From Rhodamnia argentea (Eukaryota; Streptophyta; Magnoliopsida; Myrtales; Myrtaceae), in assembly GCF_020921035.1 (NCBI RefSeq), contig NC_063157.1, forward strand, positions 20,973,015-21,037,014: a stretch of DNA of 64,000 nucleotides. The letters run 5' to 3'. The notes below the pieces were generated by a model that worked only from the letters and a program-made list of their open reading frames with translations, was not told where the DNA came from and did not search any database. Positions within the stretch are counted from its first letter, which is position 1. The number at the start of each line of letters is the position of its first letter. A program made the translations under genes and the position numbers. This document shows, in pieces, positions 34,339 to 43,992 of this stretch.

Positions 34339-34477
34339 TAATCCGGTTGTGTTCCTATGTGTCCGAGACCGAGATTTATGGGTCGTATTCCTTTGTGTCT
34401 GAGACCCTGGTATATATAAGTAGAGTCATGTTCCATAAAGGTCCGAGGCTCAATGTATGAACTTATATGATGGCGGT

Positions 34478-34622
34478 GGAGTAACGTGGAATATTTCTGG
34501 AGTAACGTGGAATATTTTCGGAGTAACGTGAAATATTTCTGGAGTAACGTTGAATATTTTGGAGTAGCGTGGAATATTATCGGAGTAACGTGGAAATTTT
34601 CGGAGTAATGTGGATATTTATA
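34478..34622. repeat. Tandem array, seven units of about 21 bp
   Basis: The unit ggagtaacgtggaatattt starts at 34478, 34499, 34520, 34541, 34561, 34582 and 34602. The near-constant 20-21 bp spacing is two helical turns. One further ggagtaacgt is at about 34703. Confidence 0.85.
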
Positions 34623-34815
34623 TTATGGCCCGATGTGTTAAACATGGGCCCGGGAGCACGTAAAATATTTTATTGTTAGATCGAGGCATGGAACTCCGAA
34701 AGGGGAGTAACGTAGAATATTTGAGAAGGTGTGAGAATTTTCGGAGAAAGAAGGAATTTCTGGAATTTAATTGTGGAATTTTTGGTAGGAAAGAGGGATT
34801 GTTGGAAATTTTAAA

Positions 34816-35373
34816 ATGAAAATGTGTCTGGAGGCACTAGCGACCAAATCTAGAGTTAGAGATTTTCCTACTGAGATTTTATCTCACCCCGTCGTAGGTT
34901 CGTTGTTTTTCGGACCCTCCGCCTCAGCCATGAGTGTTCCGCCTCCGAAGTTCGGTATTCCTCGGGACATGGATACGCAAGTGACAGAGTATCCTGTTGG
35001 GGAGGACCAAGCTTGTTATAGGTACGGTACTACGGTATGGGTAGACACTAGAGGGCTCTACTGGGAGCCCCCGACATACGTGGCATGGACTTATCGCCAC
35101 GGGGACCCGACCGTGGGACCATTAAGCAGTTTTGATGTTCCCTTTAATGGAGTCGGGGAGTACGATCCTGTGAATGCTGCACCCCCGGATGGAGCGCTGG
35201 TGAATCCCGAGGCTGCACTTGAAGTTTTGGCGCCCAACCCCGTAGCTACGGTACCTACGATAGAAGATGGCGAAGTGGTGGAGCCTTCGGATGCCGAGCA
35301 GTCTCTAGAGTTGGATTATGATGAGCTGGCAGCCTTATACGGGTTTGTGCCGGGTAGAGAGGATGAGGCTTAG
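34816..35373 (+). CDS. Unrecognised 185-codon ORF within the LTR-like insertion
   Basis: This ORF runs from ATG to stop with coding-like composition. It is Pro- and acid-rich: SVPPPKFGIP near residue 40, then RGLYWEPPTYVAWTYRHGD around 80-98, then an acidic C-terminus (DYDELAALYGF, about 167-177). An alternative start is Met39 (34930). There is no signal peptide, membrane segment or catalytic motif I know. It lies near the 3' end of the 4.65-kb insertion, after the tandem repeats. It could be an extra ORF of a retroelement or a captured host exon. I cannot assign a function. Confidence 0.4.
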   Translation: MKMCLEALATKSRVRDFPTEILSHPVVGSLFFGPSASAMSVPPPKFGIPRDMDTQVTEYPVGEDQACYRYGTTVWVDTRGLYWEPPTYVAWTYRHGDPTVGPLSSFDVPFNGVGEYDPVNAAPPDGALVNPEAALEVLAPNPVATVPTIEDGEVVEPSDAEQSLELDYDELAALYGFVPGREDEA

Positions 35374-35695
35374 GATAGTTGGCCTCTTAGTTTTTGTAGA
35401 GTGACGTATTTTGGTTGAGTAGCAGGTTTTGACCACGTGTCTTTTTGTTATAGGTGGTCACGGGCTTGTATAGTGGCCCCTGAAGCCCCGGGTTTGATAG
35501 TTTGTAACAACTATGTATATTTGTACATATGTGTGTTTTTACCATCCCAAGTTATCGTAGTGTTAATGGTTTTCTGGAATGGAGATTGTTGTTGCTTCCG
35601 CAAAATTCGATTTTGTTGGCCTTTGGATCCTGGAGAACCGTACACGGTCATGGCTAGGTGGGATGTCGACGGCTCGTAGGGTTCGGGTCGTGACA

Positions 35696-36829
35696 GATTC
35701 TAGCGGGAAAATGTGTCGACTTGGGAAAAAGATTTTCTGTTTTATTCAACAAAGATATGTCAATATTGTAAATCGATTATTTACTTAGTATGTTATTGAT
35801 AAACAACTGTTACTACTTGTCAAATCGCAACAATGTGAATAATCCATGAATATAGTGGTAAAAGAGTATTTATTTTTCACAAGACAACCATCAATCAATA
35901 TTATCAGTATCGCATTATGAAACTAGTAATTTACTAGTGAAAAGATATGCCCAAATGTAAAAAAGAACGATTGTTGTAATTTACAAGGATATTTTAGCTT
36001 GGTAAATGGATGTCATAAATACACGTTGTTACTCGCTCATCAATTCTCAAAACAATCAAAAAATAATTCTTAAAACGATGTTAATAATCTACTAGGAACT
36101 TAGTGTATTAAAATAATTATTTAGTCCGTAAGCTATCATGATTAAGCGAGATTACCCGACTAGATAAGCAATTTGTGATCCCGTATCTAAAAACAGTCCA
36201 CTTGAAGAATTTAAAACTATTGGCAATTTAAATATTCAAGCAAGTTACATTTATTATTTCTTTGTTAACAGAAAATTATCAAAAAAAATATGAAATCTAC
36301 TCCAATTGTGTCAATTTAGCCTTAAATATTTTTTTTGTCAATTGAGTCCTAAATCTTTTACAATCGGGTCAATTCAGTCCATTTGATCGACAAACGTTGA
36401 CAGGATAGTTTTTTTAATAATATTTTGACATCTTTCGAATTTTTAATTACTTTTTCATCTGTTAATAGTTTTTTTCTTTTTCATTTTCTTTTTCTTCGCA
36501 TTGTCGCAATGGGGACCGTGTAAATCTGTCTATTGTAGGACGAGCTCAAAATAGCTCTTTAACCAAACTTCCTTTACTGTAGAAGTTGAATTAGATGGGA
36601 GAGCTGTTGAGTGTTAATTAGTCCATTTCACTCAAATAATAACTTTATGGCCATTATTATTATTATTATTATTATTATGACAGTCGTCTTATAATACTAG
36701 GAGTTCCATCCAAACATGTCGGCAAGCCCTTGATGTGCATAACCAGCAATCAGTCCTCTACTTCCCATAAGCACAAAAAGATCAGTGCTTCACATTCATC
36801 TGCTTGTTTCGATTCTTACTCAAACATCC
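35696..36829. promoter_or_regulatory. SOT-4 upstream region
   Basis: This resumes the shared SOT upstream block (as 57886-59099 before SOT-6). It has an ATT microsatellite (about 36655-36679), then TATAATA at 36690-36696, about 135 bases before the start codon and conserved at 58961-58967. Confidence 0.5.
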
Positions 36830-37845
36830 ATGGCACACCAGCAACTTTCTTTGCAGTCCGCCGTCGTAAGTAGTGAAGAAGATGACCGGGGGGAGGCCAT
36901 TAATGAACTAATTGCTTCACTTCCCATAAGCAAAAGCCCGGTTCGTCTTGTCCATTGCCTTTACCAAAACTTTTGCTGCCCGATCCTCGTGCTTCCTAAC
37001 GAGATCGCATTCCAGCGGCACTTTGAAGCCAAGGACAAGGACATTCTCCTGGTCTCTAATCCCAAATTAGGGACCACCCGGCTTAAGGCCCTAGTGTTCT
37101 CCATCGTCAACCGCTCCGGCTTCGACATCTCCAATACACCCTTGCTCACTTCGACCCCCATAACCTCGTTCCTTTCATCGAGCTCCAGGAGTGTGTAAGC
37201 AACCTGATGCCCGAACTTGACGTCCCCACGGAGCAGAGGCGGCTCTTCTCAACGAACATCCCTTACCCATACTTGCCGGAGAGCGTCCGGCGGTCGGACT
37301 GCCGGATCATTTACATCTGCCGGAACCCATTGGATACCGTGGTTTCCTCTTGGCACTTCTTACTCGAGATGGCACGGTCGGAGGACCAGCCGGGGTGGTC
37401 CTTGGAGGAGCATTTGGAGACCTTTTGCCGAGGGGAAGTCTTGTTCGGGCCCTTTTGGGATCACATCATGGGGTACTGGAAAGAGTGCTTGGAGAGGCCA
37501 CACAAGGTCTTGTTCCTCAAGTATGAGGACCTGAAGGAGGATACAATAGGACAGCTGAAGAAGGTGGCCAAGTTTGTAGGGCTTCCCTTCGCTGAGGAGG
37601 AAGAGGAGGGAGGTGTCATTGAAGAGACAACCAAAATGTGTAGCTTGAACACCCTCAAGAACCCGGAGGTCAACAGATCCGGCAAATTATCCCCGACTAA
37701 TACCGTGGTGGAGAAGAGAAGCTTTTTTAGGAAAGGGGAGGTGGGTGATTGGGTAAACCATCTCACTCCTTCCATGGTAGATCGCCTCAATAGCAGCATG
37801 CATGAGAAGATGAGCCCCTTTGGGTTACGATTCAAAACACGTTGA
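36830..37845 (+). pseudogene. Sulfotransferase SOT-4, frameshifted
   Basis: This is a close paralogue of SOT-6. The first part (to 37198, MAHQQLSLQS...) and the second part (37200-37845, ending RFKTR) are in different frames. Alignment with SOT-6 shows one missing G near 37164 (tcgacccccat against tcgagcccccat). The PAPS loop reads PKLGTTR: the Ser is Leu and the Trp is Arg. The C-terminal half keeps the catalytic His (TNIPY here, so the His itself has become Asn), YICRNPLDTVVSS and RKGEVGDW. Loss of the frame, of two loop residues and of the catalytic His means no enzyme. A separate start at 37207 would give only a fragment. Confidence 0.9.
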
Positions 37846-38550
37846 GCGTTAATCACTTTCACTTTCTCTGCGTGCGTGCCATTAGAAATAAGCCAAGTTA
37901 ATGATGGACGGATCCGCTATCCTCCTTATTGGAATAGCACAGAGAACTCAAGAATCCTCGACTTCTCTGTCGCCATAGATGACCCGAGTATTTGATGGTG
38001 ATTATGTGTAAGAAAGGCCAAAAAAAAAAAAAAAAGATTTATTGGTTGCACCGGTAGACTACATCTGGCACTGTAAACTACTACAGTCCTACTGTCGGTA
38101 TTAATGGTCGAGATCACAATCTGATCTATAGTTCATTCAATAGCAAAGGAACCAAGCAAGCCCCCAGCAAATCGTGTTACTACAACCCGATGTGATAGAA
38201 AGTTTGAGCTTAATTGATATACCAAACCTTATGAGCCAGACATAATCCACTTACTACACATCATAATCAAAGTCAGCAAGTTTCGACTAAAATTGGCTGA
38301 ATGGACTCAATTGGCAAAGTGTCAAAAAGTTTAAGACTCAATTGACAAAGTTTCAAAATGTTTAGAGCTCAATTGACAAAATTAAAATGTTTATGACTAA
38401 ATTGACAAAAGTACAATAGGTTTAAGACTTTTTAAATTATTTTTTTCCATAAATCTGTTGATCATATTGATACACCAAAACCTAAGTCTTGTAGGACATA
38501 AAGTGGGAACCGAAGTGAGGAAAGAAAAAAAAATCAACCTTTATTGAGAC
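37846..38550. repeat. SOT-4 3' flank
   Basis: This is a near copy of 60117-60825. It includes ttgacaaa-type phrases (38280-38440) and no gene. Confidence 0.5.
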
Positions 38551-38735
38551 AACACACCTCTTAAAGAATGGAAGATCCATCAACTAGATGTAAAGTCGGC
38601 ACACGAGAAGTGCAAAGTAATGGAAAGATCGAGCTCAAATATTGCAAGACGGATGATCAAGTGACAAACATATTCAATAAAGCACTACTGCCATGTGCCA
38701 TCCAAGTTCGAGACCTTGTGGACTATGCTTGGAGT
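38551..38735 (+). pseudogene. Ty1/copia polyprotein remnant (RT joined to RNase H)
   Basis: About 38551-38612 encodes LKEWKIHQLDVKSA, the start of a copia reverse transcriptase core. It is followed at once, in another frame, by the RNase H C-terminus: REVQSNGKIELKYCKTDDQ and FNKAL. The roughly 1 kb that normally separates the two is missing. The paralogue is at 60822-61005. No intact retroelement remains. Confidence 0.75.
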
Positions 38736-38944
38736 ATCAAAAAAATTGGATCATGGAGTGGTGTTAAAATGATTGGTTTAATTTTCATGATCAGTATATG
38801 TCTAGAAGAGTCTAGCCTCCATAAGAAAGTTTTAAGATTAGTGTTGAAGTCTCTAAAAAAGCGTGGATAAGATGAAAGCAAAAAAAACAAAAACAAAAAA
38901 AATCAGTGACATGCAGAGATAATTTGTGCTATGAGGCGGTGATG

Positions 38945-39200
38945 AGTGCCTATAGGCTATAAATAGGAGAGTGGATGTTCATTTTGTAGAGTAGACCAAC
39001 AAGCTTAGCTCCTTTCCGTTTCATTGTGATACTTACCAAATAACAAAAGTCTTCTCTTTTCCTTGTAGTCTCTTGCCGATAATAAACTCTCATATGTTCA
39101 TCCTTGTTGTTTTTTCGCACAATTCTTTCCCACATACTAACATATAAACCAAAGACCAACAGTGATCCATCAAGTACGGGGTACAAATTTCTAGATAAAA
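38945..39200 (+). mobile_element. Copia LTR-like remnant
   Basis: After the RNase H remnant and a purine-rich stretch comes a segment with ctataaatagg (about 38957) and an R/U5-like tract, as expected for a 3' LTR. It recurs at 61203-61460, with a diverged piece at 27355-27528. The minus-strand ORFs over it are side effects of this repeat. Confidence 0.45.
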
Positions 39201-39318
39201 GTATAAAGAGCTTCTATTTTCTCAAATAAAATAATGTAATGGATCTTGCTTTAAATAAGGGCATGATGATGCTATATCAGTATCAAATTAGAGCCTGACG
39301 TAGCCATGACAATTTCTA

Positions 39319-39906
39319 GGATAAATTTCAAAAAAGGGCCCAAAGTGTCTTTATTTTCTCAAACAAGGACTTGAAGTTTACCTTATTTCAAATAAGTGCA
39401 TGAAGTGATTTATTTTCTCAAATAAGGGCCTGAAGTGGACTTTATTTTAAATAAGGATCTGAAGTGACCTTGTAGTCTCAAAAAAAGGGCCTAACTCACC
39501 GGTTGGTAAGGGCATTTTGTATTTTTTTATAACATTTTTTTTTCCTTTCTTCAGTTTTCCAAAAATTTAAAAAATATAAAAGCAAAAAAGAACCACATGC
39601 GGGAGGGCAACACCCTCCTGCCTAAATCTCTATTTTTTCCTTACTTTTAATTTTTTTAAAATTTTAATTTAATTTAACTAAAAATTAGGTTAAAATTATA
39701 TTTTTACAAAAATGCCCTTGATCAATAGGAATATTTGACTAGTCGGCTGGCTAACTAAGTCGGACCATTATTTGAAACAGGCATAGCCACTTCGGATCTT
39801 TATTTGAAATAAATAGAACACTTTGGGCACTTATTTGAAACAAGGACCACTTTAGGCTTTGTTTGAGAAAACGAAGACACTTGGTGCCCATATTTAGAAT
39901 TTTTCC
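39319..39906. mobile_element. Mutator-like MITE nested in a related element
   Basis: The inverted ends are ggataaatttcaaaaaagg and atttagaatttttcc. A 9-bp target duplication CAATTTCTA/CAGTTTCTA lies at 39310-39318 and 39907-39915. It interrupts an older element of the same family (about 39190-40312), whose uninterrupted copy is at 27529-28112. The paralogue is at 61581-62186, so the nesting predates the SOT-4/SOT-6 duplication. Confidence 0.75.
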
Positions 39907-40312
39907 CAGTTTCTAATGAGGGCCTGGCACCAACCGATTAAATATTCCAACTAGTCAAAGACATTTTGGTCCAAAGACAATTTTAATTCAAAATTATCTT
40001 TTATTTTACTATTTTCTTTGCTACGACCGGCAAGGGTCGCCCTTGCCCAATCCTCTCTAGGCATGGCCCGTGGCCGACCTCCGACCACGGGCGTAAAGAA
40101 AAGAAAGAAAAAAGGAAAAAAATTTTAAATAAAAGATAAAAATGCTCTTGACCAAAGTGAATGTTGGGCCATTCGTTGAGATTAACATAACTACTTCATA
40201 CCATTATTTGAAAGAAAGTTCACTTCGGACCCTTATTTGAGAAAACGATAACACTTTAGGCCTTTATTTGAAAAGATAAGAGTACTCCATGCCCTCATTT
40301 AGAATTTTTCCT

Positions 40313-40704
40313 ATAAAATAAATGGATCGGAAAGAGGGAGAGAGACTGAAGTTTCTTACTGTAATACCAAGGGATTAGCATGAAGAACTTAAGGATCAAC
40401 AAAGAAGTGGGAATTCTCCTAACCTCCAACCGGATCTAAAGCAACGTTAAAAGTTGGAGCAATTGTACCCATCATACAGGTCCGGAGTCCGTTCAAGCAC
40501 TCCAAAACGAACATGCAACATCGGAGGTGGTCCCATATGGGCTTACCGATTTGATAATTAAGGCAAACAATCTTATTTCTAACATCAATCGGTAATATTG
40601 GACAATAAGATCGTGAAACCCGAGGCTTATTTCTTTCCTACCATAACCGACAGTAGCCTACTCATCCAAATGTCTACTCCTCTTGGGCCTAGAGCCAAAA
40701 TCGT
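40313..40704. repeat. Duplicated intergenic block (array copy 3)
   Basis: This is the counterpart of 2834-3230, 28113-28500 and 62595-62984. No gene. It is cut at 40704 by the hAT insertion and resumes at 41433 with gatcacgtttcaaag. Confidence 0.5.
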
Positions 40705-41424
40705 TAGAGGTAAGTAAAAAAGACCGTCGGAATCGGCACCGCCCCGACCGGATAGGGATTGATGGTCCGGTTTTCGATTTTAGGGGGATCCGATCCGGTT
40801 CCCGACTCCTAAAATTGGAATCGGTGACCGGGCAATTCGGTTCTCGGTTCTAGGCCCTATGACAGGACCAAATAGGACATGCCCCTTTTTTTAAAAAATT
40901 TTTTAGAAAAAGCAAACCTAAAACTTACTTGTTGTTTAAGTTTAGGTCCTTTAGGGTTTCTTTACTTCACTTCCGTGTAGCGCCGCAGACATTTTTTCTT
41001 ACCTCTCCACTATCCGGTCTCCACTTCTCTCGCTACAGAGATGAGTCCCGAGTCATTCCACCGCTTGTCTCGCTTCGGACTTTATTGGCACCGTCTGCAA
41101 CCAAGTCACCGGTGGACGAGTTCGATCCAGAGCTACCAATTGAAAAGACATTCACTTCGCCGAGCTCGTGGTACACCGACCCTTGTTTCCTCGACCTCGA
41201 GCGCAATCGCATCTTCTACCAAAGTGTGCATCCACTTTTCGGAATGGCGGATCAGAAACCCTTGCAACCGCTCGAGAATCGGACCGGACCAACGGTCCGG
41301 TCCGGTTCCTGGTTCCAAGGGTGGCCGGTCTAATCCGCGGTTCCGAAAAGTAAGAACTGGGACCACCGATCCAGTTCCCAATTTTTTATGGAAACCGGAC
41401 CGGACCGGGAACTGCTCACTTCTA
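40705..41424. mobile_element. hAT element carrying a choline monooxygenase fragment
   Basis: The 720-bp element has short inverted ends (TAGAGGTAAGTA at the left; the right reverses to TAGAAGTGAGCA) and an 8-bp target duplication AAAATCGT/AAAATTGT (40697-40704 and 41425-41432), the hAT hallmark. Subterminal DNA is rich in ggttccgg-type repeats. Empty paralogous sites are near 3212, 28495 and 47693. An identical insertion is at 62985-63702. No transposase is present. Confidence 0.85.
40929..41333 (+). pseudogene. CMO: Captured choline monooxygenase N-terminal fragment
   Basis: Inside the hAT element a 134-codon ORF contains a Ser/Arg/Leu-rich, transit-peptide-like N-terminus. It is followed by VDEFDPELPIEK, then SSWYTDPCFLDLERNRIFYQ (about residues 62-104). 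This matches the start of mature plastid choline monooxygenase, a Rieske enzyme of glycine betaine synthesis. The match ends at what would be the next GWQVAG-like bases, and the ORF runs on into element sequence (VHPLFG...). No Rieske iron-sulfur motif is included, so it cannot be an enzyme. The family call rests on these motifs only. Confidence 0.75.
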
Positions 41425-41727
41425 AAAATTGTACAGATCACGTTTCAAAGCTCTGCAATTTCCTCCATGAATGGACATGAAATGAATCCCGTAATGTCGC
41501 AAACTCATGAAAGAACTTAGACGACTATACTCTCTTGCCCAATAAGGAACAAACACAAGTACTCGTGCTAGAACGCATAGATTTCAGTAGGCAAGCACTA
41601 CCTTTCACTTTTAGACCGAACCGAATCGAGTGATACAATGAACTTCATCGAGAGATTTTGGGAAGACAGGTGAGCTATGCTTTCATTTTTGGTGGAATTC
41701 AAAGCGATGATGTGTTTCTTGCTTTGA
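41425..41727. repeat. Intergenic block after the hAT element
   Basis: This continues the block interrupted by the hAT insertion, as at 3225-3511 and 63703-63990. No gene. Confidence 0.45.
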
Positions 41728-42137
41728 GGAAAGATGACACATATAGTCCATGAATTGGCCCAATGAGCAATGCGGTCTTTGAATTTTTATTTTGTTCAAC
41801 ATAATCCGTGAACTTTAGCCTAATATGCAATGTCGTCCCGAAAATTTAAATTTGTTTAATGTAATCCATGAATTTGTTATACATGTCAATCCCTAATGTA
41901 TATGAAAATATTCAATGTTATCCTTCCATTAATTCAAGTTCGGGGACAACACTGATAATTCAAGAACTAGATTGAACATAAACAAAAAGTTTATGGATTA
42001 CATTGAACAAATTAAAAGTTTAGGAATGACATTGCACATTAGAATAAAATTCAAGGCCCACATTGAACAAATTAAAAGTTCGGGAACCACATTATATATT
42101 AGACCAAAATTTAGGAATAATTTGTGTCATTATCCCC
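41728..42137. mobile_element. Long-TIR non-autonomous element, third copy
   Basis: The inverted ends ggaaagatgacacatatag and tttgtgtcattatcccc belong to the same family as 3512-4365 and 28799-29216. Confidence 0.5.
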
Positions 42138-42990
42138 GGGCGCACAAGACAAAGTAAGAGCTGCGATAGAGTCGAGCAGGTGACAAGAGGGGACAAATGC
42201 CGTGAGATCATGGGTTCGGCGATGAGCCTGCCCAACCCAATCCAACCGTACAAATAGGCCTAGATAGCAATTTGGGTTAAGCCCGAATATGCCTGGTCTA
42301 GGCCCACCCAGTCCCAGTAAACAGTAAGTTGGATCTTTTCTTGATGGGCCCTCCAATATGAGTAGCTCGCTCAGCTTCTATAATGTATGGCTATGATCGC
42401 TTTTGATATGAACCCACCCTGGAACTTGCCCCGCGATTTATGCACTTTTGAGATTCGATTGGGGTCTTGTATTGTTCTCCTCCTAATCTATGAAAGTTCG
42501 ATGCCAATTGGCTATCCGATCGTCCTGGCCTAGCTATGGGCTAGGTTTTTCAACGGCTTAAATATATTATAAGTGCCAAAATTTATATGTGACGCTCACT
42601 TTAGTATCAAAACTTTCAAAACGATAACTTAAGTATCAAATTTTTTGAAAAACGATCACTTCAGTGTCAACTCCGACAAGCCATGTCAACTCAAATATTA
42701 ATTAAAAATAGGCCATGTCGAATTTCCAGCTAATCACGTCAGCTCAAATTGGAATTAGCACTGAAGTAAAAGGTTTTTAAAAATTTTGGTATTTAAGTGA
42801 TTGTTTTAAAAATTTTGACACTAAAGTGAGCTCTACACAAGATTTAGTGAACTTTATCCTTTTTCGCATGTGATGTGTAAATCCGGGGCTTCGAAAAAAA
42901 GCCCCAATCCCAATATTGGCAACATCGAGATTCACGTAAAAATCAATCGAGTCGTCGCAATCAAGGACAATGGTCCCTCCTCCAACAGAC
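42138..42990. repeat. Intergenic block, upstream remnant of a lost SOT unit
   Basis: This matches 9590-10080 (before SOT-2), interrupted by about 300 bases at 42555-42860 with repeated 'atcacttaagtgtca' phrases that look like a small inverted-repeat element. The match stops at 42990 in ccaacagac, where the SOT-2 flank continues ccaaccgacaatggtacg. Confidence 0.5.
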
Positions 42991-43783
42991 GAGAAAATAT
43001 TGGCTACAGGCCAGGTATTGCTGATCTGGTGCCCATGTCCACCCATCATGCCACACGTGTCCGGAACGGGCCCCACCAGTCAGAAAAAGAAAAAACTCCT
43101 CTCTCTCCTCTCACGGTCACGGTCTCCGTCTCCCTCCCTCTCTTTCTCTCTCTTCACCCTCCTCCCCCATCTCGTCCGCCTGACTCCTCTTTCTTCTTTG
43201 ACCTCGAGCCCGAGCCTCCGCCTTTGTCGGCCGCCGTGAAGAACACGATCGGAGTCTCCTGAAACGGGCGCGCCAGATGTCGATCTTACAGCTGCTTCGC
43301 CCGTGGCCAGCGAACCCAAATTCGAGCTCGAGCGGCCATGGCCGCGAGTCTCAAGTCGAGCTCGAGCAGCCACGGCCGAGGCATCCTTGTCGGTTAGTGG
43401 CCATGGCCGCCAGATGTCGAGCTTGCAGCTGCTCGCTCGTGGCTTGTCGAACTCCAGAGTGACCGGCTTCGGCTTCTCCGTGAGCGGCTCGAAGGGCGAG
43501 AGGTGGCTGAGGACGCCGCCCTTCACGTTCGGATCCAGATCCTCGCGCCACAGGCACTCGTGCTTCTTCACCTTCCTGAGCTTCGCTGCCAGCAACGTCA
43601 AAACCATCCCTCCTCTCGTCACTGACAAGTCCCCGGCGCCGTTGCCCGAGTTGCCTCCCAAAAGATCGGAAGCCGCAGCTCCGGTCAGGGACACCGACGG
43701 CCGAATCAGAAAAGCCAGCGCCTCGACCAAATCAAGCACTCGCCCAAGAAACTGCCGAGGTTGGAGAAGAAAGCGGTCGGGCG

Positions 43784-43820
<37 letters not shown>

Positions 43821-43992
43821 GCTGAAGAGAGAGAAAGAGACCCGGGGGAAGAGACGGAGACCGTGACCGTGAGAGGAGAGAGAGGAGTTTTTTCTTTTTC
43901 TGACTGGTGGGGCCCGTTCCGGACACGTGTGGCATGATGGATGGACATGGGGACCAGATCAGCAATACCTGGTCTGTAGCCAATATTTTCTC
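42991..43992. mobile_element. Pack-type element carrying a plastid carboxyltransferase fragment
   Basis: Terminal inverted repeats of about 175 bp (42991-43165 and 43817-43992) start gagaaaatattggctacagg and include a gtgaccgtgagagg stretch and (CT)n/(GA)n. The interior is GC-rich host-like DNA with a direct repeat (gccagatgtcga.cttacagctg; about 43273 and 43415). The long inverted ends suggest a Mutator-like element. The flanks (ccaacagac, ccttcctta) do not match, which is expected if one side was deleted. There is no transposase. Confidence 0.8.
43440..43739 (-). pseudogene. CAC3: Captured acetyl-CoA carboxylase alpha-carboxyltransferase fragment
   Basis: On the minus strand about 100 codons read as the N-terminus of the plastid carboxyltransferase alpha subunit of heteromeric acetyl-CoA carboxylase (first step of fatty acid synthesis). 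There is a transit-peptide-like Ser/Gly/Ala-rich part with ASDLLGGNSGNG, then KLRKVKKHE, then DPNVKGGVLSHL and EKPKPVTLEFDKP. The similarity ends where the next residues (LVDLEKK-like in the family) should follow, probably near an exon end. The frame then continues into unrelated element sequence. There is no catalytic domain. The plus-strand ORF 43303-43866 is its shadow. Confidence 0.8.

Larger units (their letters stand above)
31041..35695. mobile_element. 4.65-kb TG...CA insertion, probable long solo LTR
   Basis: The insertion starts TGTGACATCC and ends GGGTCGTGACA, with a 5-bp flanking duplication GATTT/GATTC (31036-31040 and 35696-35700). The SOT-6 unit has the empty site at about 57886-57900 with GATTC. 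TG...CA ends and a 5-bp duplication indicate an LTR, and no internal terminal direct repeat, primer site or polymerase is visible, so a solo LTR of a Tat/Ogre-like element with very long LTRs is my best guess. Inside are a CT-rich leader-like stretch (31885-31990), a nested PIF element (32163-33551), two tandem-repeat arrays and a 185-codon ORF. Confidence 0.6.

Noticed and set aside
37207..37845. Separate 212-codon SOT gene
   Set aside because: It is the C-terminal part of SOT-4 after a frameshift and lacks the PAPS loop.
38950..39186. Minus-strand ORFs conserved at 38950, 61212 and partly 27326
   Set aside because: Conservation follows from segmental duplication of an LTR-like repeat. The direction is opposite to the copia remnant.
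43303..43866. 187-codon plus-strand ORF in the second Pack element
   Set aside because: The opposite strand carries the CAC3 motifs. This frame ends in a low-complexity Arg/Glu run from the GA repeat.
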